Part shown: positions 36,302 to 43,627 of the stretch, piece by piece
Position numbering within the stretch: the stretch's first letter is position 1
Layout: each line of letters begins with the position of its first letter
NCBI GenBank assembly: GCA_963797335.1
Contig: CAWCOU010000006.1
Coordinates: forward strand, 496,001 to 560,000
Length of the DNA stretch: 64,000 nt
Direction of reading: 5' to 3'
Source of the DNA: CAWCOU01 sp963797335
GTDB taxonomy: Bacteria; Pseudomonadota; Gammaproteobacteria; JAURND01
Notes under the pieces: generated by a model
What the model saw: the letters and a program-made list of their open reading frames with translations, nothing else
Database searches by the model: none
What the model was told of the DNA's origin: nothing
Position numbers and translations under genes: made by a program

Positions 36302-36586
36302 TTAATTAGGAACTAAACCACTTTGGCTTTCTACAGGTGTGTACACAGCGGGTATAAACACATTACCATAGTAGTAACCATAGGTATCACTAGGATAAAC
36401 ATTATTATAACCATAACCAGCCCAGGTGCTGTTATAACCCGAATAAACAACATGGCTGTGTGTTGGGTAATAACCATAGGTCCCAGCGGTATAAGCTACC
36501 GGGGGGTTAGGTTGGTAGGTTGTGCTGCAACCAGCTAGTAAACCAGCGATAGCCAAAGGCATAAGTACCTTTTTCAATTGTAACAT
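36302..36586 (-). CDS. Tyr/Gly-rich small lipoprotein
   Basis: 94 residues. Signal MLQLKKVLMPLAIAGLLAGC with lipobox LLAGC, then a short Tyr/Gly/Pro/Asn-rich region with many repeats of the type YGYYP, GYGYNN and YGYYYG. Twelve bases upstream of the ATG is AGGAGG. Likely anchored in the outer membrane. I recognise no family. Compare the Tyr/Asn-rich exported protein at 39068. Confidence 0.7.
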   Translation of the reverse strand: MLQLKKVLMPLAIAGLLAGCSTTYQPNPPVAYTAGTYGYYPTHSHVVYSGYNSTWAGYGYNNVYPSDTYGYYYGNVFIPAVYTPVESQSGLVPN

Positions 36587-36668
36587 TGCTGTTTCCTCCT
36601 ATTTATCATCATAATTCACTTTTGAGGTCATTAACCCTACACTTTGGGTCATAAACCCTAATTTAACT

Positions 36669-36697
36669 ATAGTATAGATTGTACAAATTTCAAACAA
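36669..36697 (-). promoter_or_regulatory. Putative promoter of the Tyr-rich lipoprotein gene
   Basis: On the minus strand TTGTTT (36697-36692) and TACTAT (36674-36669) have a 17 bp spacer. Between it and the gene two direct copies of a GGTCAT-AACCCT motif (about 36625 and 36647) might be a regulator site. Confidence 0.4.
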
Positions 36698-36730
36698 TTT
36701 GGCTTAACTCTACTCAACCAGGAACAGACC

Positions 36731-37372
36731 ATGACCGAACCCTTACAATTGCCCCATCCGCATACCAGGCTCCTTCTGCACTCGTGCTGCGCCCCCTGCT
36801 CGGGCGATATAATGGAACGCTTTCTGACCGCAGGAATTGACTATACGATCTACTTTTATAACCCCAATATCCACCCCCGCAAAGAGTACGAAATTCGGAA
36901 AAACGAGAATATTCGATTTGCACAGAAGCATCATGTCACCTTCGTGGATGGGGATTACGACAATGATCGTGACGAGTGGTTTAAACGCGCTAAGGGTATG
37001 GAAAATGAACCGGAACGGGGTATTCGTTGCACCATGTGTTTCGACATGCGCTTTCAGCGCACCGCTTTATATGCCCACGAACACGGTTTTAAGGTCTTCA
37101 CCAGCTCGCTGGGTATTTCTCGCTGGAAAGATATGGATCAGATCAATGGTTGTGGGGTACGCGCTGCCAGCCATTATCAGGACTTGATTTATTGGACGTT
37201 TAATTGGCGCAAAGAGGGTGGTTCTCAACGAATGATCGAGGTTTCTAAACGAGAAGGATTTTATCAACAAGAATATTGCGGCTGCGTTTATTCAGCGCGA
37301 GACACGAATCGTTGGCGAATCAAAAATAATCGTCCGCCCATTCAAATTGGCGTAAAGTATTACGGGGATTGA
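36731..37372 (+). CDS. queH: Epoxyqueuosine reductase QueH
   Basis: 213 residues. Last step of queuosine synthesis in tRNA, reducing epoxyqueuosine; QueH is the non-homologous replacement of cobalamin-dependent QueG. Cys pairs for Fe-S/metal binding are visible in LLLHSCCAPCSG, GIRCTMCFDMRF and QEYCGCVYS, and FYNPNIHP, SSLGISRWKD are typical of the DUF208 family. tgt and queA are 11-14 kb away in the same window. Confidence 0.93.
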   Translation: MTEPLQLPHPHTRLLLHSCCAPCSGDIMERFLTAGIDYTIYFYNPNIHPRKEYEIRKNENIRFAQKHHVTFVDGDYDNDRDEWFKRAKGMENEPERGIRCTMCFDMRFQRTALYAHEHGFKVFTSSLGISRWKDMDQINGCGVRAASHYQDLIYWTFNWRKEGGSQRMIEVSKREGFYQQEYCGCVYSARDTNRWRIKNNRPPIQIGVKYYGD

Positions 37373-37388
37373 GCTGCTTACTGCTTAT

Positions 37389-38909
37389 CTATACAACACT
37401 TAATATTTCTGGATTATAGAAACGAAAACGATCGCCACCGGCTTTTTTCGCTTGCTGAAGCGCAATATTGGCGTGATCAATGAGCTGGCGACTGTCGGTG
37501 CCATCCTCAGGAAAAAAACTAATGCCGACACTGATGGTATTAAACAGTTTATAATTTTTGATATAAACTGGTTTATGTACTGCACTGATAATCTTTTCCA
37601 CTGGTAAAATCACATTGGCTACTATATGGATACCGGTAAAAACCACCACAAATTTATCGCCCCCTACCCTACCCACCAGGTCTTTTTCTGAGATATTGGT
37701 TTTTAAGCATTCGGCAATACGTTGCAATAATAAATCACCGATATCATTGCCAAAACGTTCATTCACTTTCCGAAAATGATCCAAATCGATGCATAGTACG
37801 GCCACCATGTTTTGTTGTAGCGTGGCGGAAGGGATGATTTTTTGCAAATCGTGCTCGATTTGTTGACGATTGAGTAGACCGGTTAACGTATCGTGTTTCG
37901 ATTGATAAATTAACCTAGATTCGGCATTTTTTTGACGGTTGATGTCTTGGACTTGCACCACAAAATACTTTGGCAGCCCAAACGTATCACGGATCACCGA
38001 TTGACTCAGCAAAACCCAAATCAAATGACCCTCTCGATGATAAAAACGTTTCTCCATTTCATAAGCGTCTATTTCACCATTGAGTAAGCTGGTTTGCTGA
38101 GGGGTGTGGGCATCCTGATCGGGTAGGTAGGTCACTGCCGATAACGTCGGCAGTAATTCCGATTCGCCATAGCCCATCATCGTGCAAAGGGCGCGATTGA
38201 CTTTCAGCCAGGCGCCATCTATCCCCACTAAAGCCATCCCAATGGCCGCATTATCAAAGATCGCATGAAAACGTTCTTCGCTGGTCTGTAAAGCCATTTT
38301 TAAAGTTTTTTGCTCGGCCATATTACGTAAAATGCCAATACAGGTGCCTGGTTGCCGTTGGCCACTAATCAGACTCAACTCCAAAGCGATTGACTGCCCA
38401 TTCTTACATAAACCATGGATGATAATGGTGCCTGCCATTCCCTGCTTTTCCCACTGCCGTGTGTCGTCATTGGACTTAGGTGCGAGTAGTTTGTGCACAG
38501 ACTGACCGACCAATTCATAGGCCTTGTAACCAAATAGTTGTTCCCCTTTTTTATTGATCGCTACTATTCGGCTTTGCGGGTCGAATAGAAGAACCGTGTC
38601 TGACATATAATCAATCATCAACTGCAAACAGCGTTGATTCTCCTGCCATAAGACCAGGTGTTTTTCTGCATTCTGTTTGGATTGCAATAGCTGACGGCGT
38701 AGGGATCGTACCCGACTCATGATAAAAATAAGAGCTACCATCCCGATAGCCAGTGGCAATAGCCACGACAGCTGAAGATGATGGAAAGTCATTGTTTGAC
38801 TAAACAGACCACAAACGGCAGCTGGATTAATCGTTTGCATAGCGGCGGCATCCTTGCATAAGCCCATGAGGCTTTTTTTTTCATGAGACAGATGGGGGGA
38901 ATCTATCAA
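37389..38909 (-). CDS. Membrane-anchored PAS-PAS-GGDEF protein with degenerate GGDKF site
   Basis: 506 residues. One membrane helix near residues 48-68 (LSWLLPLAIGMVALIFIM), a PAS domain about 95-200, a second PAS/PAC about 215-335 and a GGDEF domain about 340-500 starting HDTLTGLLNRQQ. The signature reads RVGGDKF, with Lys419 in place of the conserved Glu, and the inhibitory RxxD site is SEKD, so neither product-inhibition nor normal cyclic-di-GMP synthesis is certain. No EAL domain. It may be an inactive sensor or a weak cyclase. The substitution is read straight from the sequence; its effect is inference. Confidence 0.88.
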   Translation of the reverse strand: MIDSPHLSHEKKSLMGLCKDAAAMQTINPAAVCGLFSQTMTFHHLQLSWLLPLAIGMVALIFIMSRVRSLRRQLLQSKQNAEKHLVLWQENQRCLQLMIDYMSDTVLLFDPQSRIVAINKKGEQLFGYKAYELVGQSVHKLLAPKSNDDTRQWEKQGMAGTIIIHGLCKNGQSIALELSLISGQRQPGTCIGILRNMAEQKTLKMALQTSEERFHAIFDNAAIGMALVGIDGAWLKVNRALCTMMGYGESELLPTLSAVTYLPDQDAHTPQQTSLLNGEIDAYEMEKRFYHREGHLIWVLLSQSVIRDTFGLPKYFVVQVQDINRQKNAESRLIYQSKHDTLTGLLNRQQIEHDLQKIIPSATLQQNMVAVLCIDLDHFRKVNERFGNDIGDLLLQRIAECLKTNISEKDLVGRVGGDKFVVVFTGIHIVANVILPVEKIISAVHKPVYIKNYKLFNTISVGISFFPEDGTDSRQLIDHANIALQQAKKAGGDRFRFYNPEILSVV

Positions 38910-39067
38910 GATTCATCTAGCGGTATTATCGACGGAACGATGAAAACTGTCTAGGCAATTATGCCATAGTCTTCAATTGAGCGTTATGGTTTGTCAACCT
39001 ACCTCCATACGTCATCCCGCCGATTGTCGGCAGGATAACCTGTTAGGAGGGTAACGTGGTGGAATAT

Positions 39068-39469
39068 CTATTCGGGACTTTCAGGCAGGGTATCTGGGAA
39101 GTGTTCTTCTCGTTCATTAAGGCTATTTTCCTTCTCATCTTCAAGCTCTTGATTATAATAATTATTTGTGACGTTGTTATATTCATTACCATAGTAATTG
39201 TAATTCGGATAGTTATAAGGATAATTGTTATAAGGAAAATTACCAGCGGGGTACGGGGAATTATAGGGAAAATTCACTTGACCATTGCCATAGTAATACT
39301 GCTGGTCATAAGGGAACTCATCTTGAGGGTTGGGTGAACATTCACGGTAAGGATACGCCGGCATTTTATAACAGTAATAGTCATTACTATCATAAGCCAT
39401 TACCTGCGGTGATAACATCAAACCACCGACACTTCCGATAAAACTTAACCATTTTCTTCGACTATTCAT
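39068..39469 (-). CDS. Tyr/Asn/Pro-rich exported protein
   Basis: 133 residues. The N-terminus NSRRKWLSFIGSVGGLML with cleavage after VMA resembles a twin-arginine signal (SRRxW-x), but a Sec signal is equally possible. The mature part is dominated by Tyr, Asn and Pro (FPYNNYPYNYPNYNYYGN), then an acidic Glu-rich tail. Looks like a low-complexity envelope or secreted protein; no family recognised. Confidence 0.6.
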   Translation of the reverse strand: MNSRRKWLSFIGSVGGLMLSPQVMAYDSNDYYCYKMPAYPYRECSPNPQDEFPYDQQYYYGNGQVNFPYNSPYPAGNFPYNNYPYNYPNYNYYGNEYNNVTNNYYNQELEDEKENSLNEREEHFPDTLPESPE

Positions 39470-39725
39470 GACTATCTCCTCTTCTTCGTCAAAATATACC
39501 GTTAAATACAGCCCTCAGTTCAGTAATCCATTGATTTTAATAAATAATCAGCTGTGTTTTTTTTGATCCGCAGTTTGTTCCGTGGTCAGTTTTGCCTTAA
39601 AAAAACCACTATAAGGGAAAATATAGCAGCTTTTTTGCGTAGAATTCAGGAAATTTCAAAAATCATGTTCTATACTGTCAGCATATTAGAAAGTTTAAAT
39701 ACTTTTAGATTCATGAGGATAAAAA

Positions 39726-39854
39726 ATGAAGTTATCTAGAATTCAGAAACTGTTTTTTTTCTGTACTCCTACTCTGCCATTGGCAATTGCTGTGAATATT
39801 GCTGGTCCTAATGGTACGTTGCATTCCACTCTATTACGCGATGTCCAATGCTAA
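39726..39854 (+). CDS. 42-residue signal-peptide-like ORF
   Basis: ATG at 39726 with TGAGG about ten bases upstream. The product MKLSRIQKLFFFCTPTLPLA continues IAVNIAGPNGTLHSTLLRDVQC then stops. It reads like an export signal plus a short mature peptide, so it may be a small secreted peptide or the remains of a larger gene whose body is gone. Nothing else in the 39470-39908 stretch looks coding. Confidence 0.35.
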   Translation: MKLSRIQKLFFFCTPTLPLAIAVNIAGPNGTLHSTLLRDVQC

Positions 39855-39908
39855 GAATTCCCATGAAGTTTTTAAATGAAACCCTTTTTTTTAACCAAGG
39901 AGATTGTC

Positions 39909-40307
39909 ATGCCTATTAAACGTAAATCTGTTTCAACAAAACGCAAATCTACCACTAGCAGACGACGACCTGCTGCTAGCAAGTTAAAATCCGCTACTCG
40001 AAAACGATCGGCTGCTAAAAAATTAACAGCTGCTCGTAAACGACGCCCAACTGCCAAAAAAACAATGGCAGCTAGCAAGAAACGACGTTCAACAGCCAAG
40101 AAAACCATGGCTAAAAAACGACCTGCTGCTAAGAAATCAGCCGCTTCTAGAAAACGAGCTTCTGCCAGAAAATCGAAGGTTGCTCACAAACGACCAGCCG
40201 CCAAGAAATCCATGGCTTCTAGAAAACGATCGACTGCTAAAAAATCAGCAGCTTCTAGAAAACGAGTTTCTGCCAGAAAATCGAAGGCTGCTAAAAAATC
40301 AGCTTAG
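39909..40307 (+). CDS. Histone H1-like DNA-binding protein (Hq1-like)
   Basis: 132 residues from the ATG at 39909, fixed by AAGGAG six bases upstream (an upstream in-frame ATG at 39876 lacks a site). Almost entirely Lys, Arg, Ala and Ser, in repeats of the type RPAAKKSAASRKR and ASARKSKVAHK. It matches the architecture of eukaryote-like H1 proteins in Coxiella (Hq1), Chlamydia (Hc) and relatives, which condense the nucleoid in resting cell forms. A terminator follows. That it compacts DNA here is inference from composition. Confidence 0.8.
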   Translation: MPIKRKSVSTKRKSTTSRRRPAASKLKSATRKRSAAKKLTAARKRRPTAKKTMAASKKRRSTAKKTMAKKRPAAKKSAASRKRASARKSKVAHKRPAAKKSMASRKRSTAKKSAASRKRVSARKSKAAKKSA

Positions 40308-40359
40308 TACGCTTGACTCATCGTCTTAGTTGGTTGAGTCGATGAGCACAGCAAAGAGA

Positions 40360-40393
40360 TTCCCCCCTCTTTAGTGAGGGGGGAATTTTTTTT
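40360..40393 (+). terminator. Rho-independent terminator of the histone-like gene
   Basis: TTCCCCCCTC and GAGGGGGGAA pair in a 10 bp stem with loop TTTAGT, followed by eight T (40386-40393). It overlaps the stop codon of the convergent DUF2797 gene. Confidence 0.9.
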
Positions 40394-41231
40394 AAATCGT
40401 AGCAAATTCTGCCCAATAACCAGACCACTTCCGCATCGATAATACCCCAGTATCAAAAATCAAATATTGTCCTTTTATTCCCAGCAAATGCGCAGTAAAC
40501 GACGGGTTCTTATCGATGGCCAAGGTCTGAATTTTTTTGGGATATTCTAAGATGGGGTAGTTTAGTTTTATTATCTCGCTGGTTTCGGGCAGCCATTCTA
40601 TTTCATTGACATAGGGCTGAGAGAACTCGGAAACAGTGGCTGCGACTTTAGTATACATTTCCGAACGTATGGCTTGAAGATCTTGGTCGGGATTAGCCAT
40701 TTTCAGCATGGTGCGCCAATTTGTTTTGTCGCCGATATGCGCCCTAAACAGCCATTCAATTTGACCGGCCTGATAGCGATTCTGTACCTGTAAAACCGCC
40801 ATGCCCTGGGTGGCGCCTTGATCGATCCAACGGGTGACCATTTGCGCTTGCCGAGTAATGCCTACTTTCACCGCTGAGGAATTTGCCAGGTACACGACAT
40901 GAGGTTGATGGCAGTGGGCATGTGCCCAATCATCGGTTTTGCAAATCCCTTCGTAATAGCGACATTTTTCGGGGTGTATGGTGCAAAGGTTGCATTCCAA
41001 TAAGCGTTGGAAACAGACATAACAATAGCCTTGTTGAAAACTTTTCCGAGTGGCGCGGGCGCACTGGATGCAATGGATAACGCCGGTAAATGTGAAGCGG
41101 ATTTTTTGTCCTAGTAAGGGGTTTAAGTGGATTTTTTCTTCTCCTAATACTAGGTAATAATCCACTGCTGCCGAGGGTTGGCTATTACGTTGTACTGTCA
41201 TTTTTTTTAGTGGGCCTGTGAAATTCAGCAT
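40392..41231 (-). CDS. DUF2797 protein
   Basis: 279 residues from an ATG at 41231 (MLNFTGPLKKMTVQ); a longer reading to 41318 is in frame but less like the family. Two Cys clusters (HCIQCARATRKSF, QGYCYVCFQRLLECNLC, HPEKCRYYEG) suggest zinc binding; then HVVYLANSSAVKVGITRQAQMVTRWIDQGA, a GIY-YIG-like 'KVG-TR' stretch, which is the DUF2797 hallmark. The biological function is unknown. Divergent from a small lipoprotein gene. Confidence 0.82.
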   Translation of the reverse strand: MLNFTGPLKKMTVQRNSQPSAAVDYYLVLGEEKIHLNPLLGQKIRFTFTGVIHCIQCARATRKSFQQGYCYVCFQRLLECNLCTIHPEKCRYYEGICKTDDWAHAHCHQPHVVYLANSSAVKVGITRQAQMVTRWIDQGATQGMAVLQVQNRYQAGQIEWLFRAHIGDKTNWRTMLKMANPDQDLQAIRSEMYTKVAATVSEFSQPYVNEIEWLPETSEIIKLNYPILEYPKKIQTLAIDKNPSFTAHLLGIKGQYLIFDTGVLSMRKWSGYWAEFATI

Positions 41232-41300
41232 AGTACTTTCTTTTGTTCTCAGCATTGACTTATAATTGACCTCCTCACCACCTACGAAAGGAAGCACCCC

Positions 41301-41573
41301 ATGGCATTTAATAACCATTACGCATTGGCTACTCTGACATTGGCGATAACGACTCTTTTATCCGGGTGTTTTGGTGGGCCTCATAGAGGATTCACTTCAC
41401 CTGAAGAGCTGAATGTCCAAATTTGCCAACATATTAAGCAGGATATCGCGCAAAACGATTCTAATGTTAACATGACTCAGCAAGGTAACTCACCTACTAC
41501 GGCAGCCACCCTTTATAAGGAATATCAGGCCCATAATTGCGAAGAGTTAATTGACGGCCCTGGTGAGGATTAA
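41301..41573 (+). CDS. Small lipoprotein
   Basis: 90 residues. Signal HYALATLTLAITTLLSGC with lipobox LLSGC, mature part with EELNVQICQHIKQDIAQND and two further Cys. AAAGGAAG precedes the ATG. Not assigned to a family. The next 150 bp downstream are dispersed repeat sequence. Confidence 0.6.
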   Translation: MAFNNHYALATLTLAITTLLSGCFGGPHRGFTSPEELNVQICQHIKQDIAQNDSNVNMTQQGNSPTTAATLYKEYQAHNCEELIDGPGED

Positions 41574-41751
41574 GTCGAGTGTATTCTTAACGCAGGGGCC
41601 GATGCCGGGTGCCACTTCACGCATATGCCAGCTTGCTTTAGGTCTTAGCCTTTGATACCGGAGCCACCTCACGCATGAAGTATGCCAGGGGCTGGCTGCA
41701 AACCCGCATAAATACATCCATCGTATCTTAGAAACATGGTAAAAAGAGTTT

Positions 41752-41773
41752 AGTATTGGTCATGACCAATACT
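41752..41773. promoter_or_regulatory. Perfect 22 bp palindrome in the IS left end
   Basis: AGTATTGGT-CATG-ACCAATACT, perfectly symmetrical. It lies about 28 bp inside the IS left end and just before the structured RNA candidate; it may be a transposase or host-factor site, or part of the RNA fold. Confidence 0.6.
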
Positions 41774-41777
41774 AAGC

Positions 41778-41900
41778 GAAGGGAGGTAGATCGTACGTCC
41801 ATAGGTCTTTAAAGACCGTGCTACAGCCAGATCGCCTCCCTTCATTCCTCAATCAACTCGAACAGTTGCCAGGAGCGCGATTAAGCGACTCCGTATCGGC
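41778..41900 (+). ncRNA. Bridge-RNA candidate of the IS110 element
   Basis: GAAGGGAGG (41778-41786) pairs with CCTCCCTTC (41835-41843); GATC (41789-41792) pairs with GATC (41830-41833); the inner GGTCTTT-AAAGACC (41804-41817) is a self-complementary stem. This nested stem-loop lies in the left non-coding end between the palindrome and the transposase, where IS110-group elements encode their bridge RNA. The 3' boundary is a guess; guide loops were not matched to target and donor. Confidence 0.45.
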
Positions 41901-41928
41901 GAGGCAGAGAAATTCAGGAGATAAAATT

Positions 41929-42900
41929 ATGTCACATTCGACGTATAGAGACTATATAGGTATTGATGTGTCTAAGAAATATTTAGATGTTTGCCTACGA
42001 TCAACGGGAGAATATTTTAGAGTAACCAATGATAATCCCGGCTTTAAAGAAATGATAAAACGCCTAAAGTCGTGTCGTCCTTGTTTGCTCGTAGCCGAGG
42101 GAACAGGGGGTTATGAAGCTAAAGGTATACATGCGATGCAGAAAGCGGGTTTTTCTTGTGCGGTGGTCAATCCACGTCAAGTACGAGCCTTCGGTAAAGC
42201 CGTGGGTCGTTTAGCAAAGACCGATAAAATCGACGCGGGGATATTGGCGCATTTTGGAGAAGCGATTAAGCCAAGTGTCAAAGCAATGGTGAAACCCGAA
42301 GCACAAACGTTAAGCGATACCCAGCATCGTCGTAAGCAGTTGATTGACATGATTACGATGGAGAAGAATCGTTACCAAACAGCGGGCAACAGCCATATAC
42401 GTAAAAATATCAAGAAAACGATTGATTTCTTGGAGAAACAATTAAGGGGAATAGATCAGAGTTTAGCGAAGCAAGTGAGTGAAAATACTGGATGGCAAGC
42501 CAAATTAGCATTACTCAAAAGTGTGAAGGGAGTGGGTCAAGTGGTTGGGTTGACGTTGCTTTCAGATCTACCTGAATTGGGTGAGGTTAGCTCTCGCGAG
42601 ATTGCAGCCTTAGTGGGTGTGGCGCCGTTTAATCGTGATAGCGGTGGAAAGAAAGGACAAAAAGCGATCTGGGGAGGCCGAGCGAATGTACGATCAGCGT
42701 TGTATATGGCAGGCATAGTAGCTGTTAGGCATAATCCGCCTTTAAAAGCTTTTTACCAGAAACTATGTCAAGCGGGGAAAAAGAAAAAAGTCGCTTTGGT
42801 TGCTTGTATGCGTAAACTGCTGATTATTATGAATGCAATAGTTAAAAATAACACACCATGGCGGTTGGGGACTGAGGAACAACAGGCAGTTTATGCTTGA
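41929..42900 (+). CDS. IS110-family transposase (DEDD, Transposase_20)
   Basis: 323 residues from the ATG at 41929 (CAGGAG eight bases upstream; the longer in-frame start at 41818 lies inside the structured left end). The N-terminal RuvC-like DEDD domain has YIGIDVSKKYLDV, VAEGTGGYE and AKTDKIDAGILAHF. The C-terminal Transposase_20 domain has LLKSVKGVGQVVGLTLLSDL and LVGVAPFNRDSGGKKGQKAI with the conserved Ser. Frame intact, so the element may be active. These enzymes insert using an RNA guide rather than by recognising long terminal repeats. Confidence 0.95.
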   Translation: MSHSTYRDYIGIDVSKKYLDVCLRSTGEYFRVTNDNPGFKEMIKRLKSCRPCLLVAEGTGGYEAKGIHAMQKAGFSCAVVNPRQVRAFGKAVGRLAKTDKIDAGILAHFGEAIKPSVKAMVKPEAQTLSDTQHRRKQLIDMITMEKNRYQTAGNSHIRKNIKKTIDFLEKQLRGIDQSLAKQVSENTGWQAKLALLKSVKGVGQVVGLTLLSDLPELGEVSSREIAALVGVAPFNRDSGGKKGQKAIWGGRANVRSALYMAGIVAVRHNPPLKAFYQKLCQAGKKKKVALVACMRKLLIIMNAIVKNNTPWRLGTEEQQAVYA

Positions 42901-42918
42901 TGTTCAAGACAGTTGCTG

Positions 42919-43448
42919 TAGCTCCCGTGTCGTCCATGAATTAGAGGGTTTGCATCCAGCCCCTGGCATACTTCATGCTTACTTGAGCAGTACATCACAT
43001 AGCCGTCCCAGCATGGGTGCCATCAGTTTATACACATGCAAGAAAACTCCTTCTCCCTTTGTGGGCTACTCTGCCTACAGAACTTTGTATAAAAGTGATG
43101 CGGTTATTCTTAAGTTAAGTGTTAGCACTGTATCCCCTCTCCCGCGAAAGGAGTTTGAATAAGATCACCCACCTTATTCGCGGGAGAGGGTTTAGGAGCT
43201 AGGGTATGTACACATCTTTTTCAGTCAACTGTGAGTGAGTATTAGATTAGGGGTTAACACTGTTAGCCCCCTCTCCCGCGCGAGGGGCTTGAATAAAGGC
43301 TCTGAACTTGTTCGCGGGAGAGGGTTGGGGAGAGGGAAATGAACAAAGCCCTATTGAAGCAGCGATCTCGTGAATTGCGAGCGAACAGCACAAATGCTGA
43401 TCAGCATTGACAAGGATGGGCATTCTCTATTAGATTACTCGCCCTCTT
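42919..43448. repeat. Repeat-dense gap before tRNA-Leu(CAG)
   Basis: No convincing gene. Contents in order: the right half of the split C repeat (to about 42990), a CGTCCCAGCATGG motif (43005) shared with the rpsB-tsf gap, a fragment resembling family B (AACTCCTTCTCCC, about 43035), a diverged family D core with CCCTCTCCCGCG/CGCGGGAGAGGG arms (about 43134-43189), and a half copy of family D (43199-43336). Confidence 0.6.
43199..43336. repeat. Half copy of family D element
   Basis: Starts CTAGGGTATG and runs through CAACTGTGAGTGAGTATTAG and CCCCCTCTCCCGCGCGAGG to GGGTTGGGGAGAGGG. Nearly identical, in inverse orientation, to the right half of the full element at 53543-53842. Confidence 0.75.
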
Positions 43449-43535
43449 GCCGAGGTGGTGAAATTGGTAGACACGCAAGTTTCAGGTACTTGTGGGGGAA
43501 ACCCTGTGGAGGTTCGAGTCCTCTCCTCGGCACCA
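43449..43535 (+). tRNA. tRNA-Leu (anticodon CAG)
   Basis: 87 nt including an encoded CCA. Acceptor arms GCCGAGG / CCTCGGC, D-loop AAATTGGTAGACA, anticodon arm CAAGT-TTCAGGT-ACTTG giving anticodon CAG, a long variable arm, and GGTTCGAGTCC in the T arm. The long variable arm and acceptor agree with a class II leucine tRNA. Confidence 0.95.
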
Positions 43536-43627
43536 TAAATGAATCACTTATCCCTGGGAATGCAGGCAGCTCGTCCTTATCTCGTGCCATTCGCAAGCTA
43601 CCTGTTCCCGGAGGGTCGAAGTCCCCT

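Larger units (their letters stand above)
41725..42917 (+). mobile_element. IS110-family insertion sequence
   Basis: About 1.19 kb placed by comparing the split C repeat with its intact copy. The likely core dinucleotide GT is at 41723-41724 and 42918-42919. The left end carries about 200 bp of non-coding DNA before the transposase, the right end only about 17 bp, the layout of the IS110 group, where the guide (bridge) RNA is made from the left end. No long terminal inverted repeats are seen, as expected. Confidence 0.8.
41673..42978. repeat. Family C palindromic repeat, split by the IS110-type element
   Basis: Left arm 41673-41699 and right arm 42952-42978 are inverted copies of the 27 bp arm of the intact element at 53376-53486. 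The left half continues through CCGCATAAATACATCCAT and the right half resumes at GTAGCTCCCGTGTCGTCC, sequences that adjoin each other in the intact copy. Against the intact copy the arms differ at one paired position (TATGCC / GGCATA instead of TATCCC / GGGATA), a compensatory change, and carry one mismatch. An older partial copy lies just upstream (about 41600-41660). Confidence 0.85.

Noticed and set aside
41818..41928. Longer transposase start at 41818
   Set aside because: It lies within the structured left end and has no ribosome site, while the ATG at 41929 has CAGGAG at the right distance and matches the family start.
42893..43162. 89-codon plus-strand ORF after the transposase
   Set aside because: It lies in the split C repeat and diverged B/D fragments.
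43590..43625. GGAGGGTCGAAGTCCCCTC resembling a tRNA T-arm after tRNA-Leu(CAG)
   Set aside because: No acceptor, D or anticodon arm could be fitted around it; similarity is probably chance.
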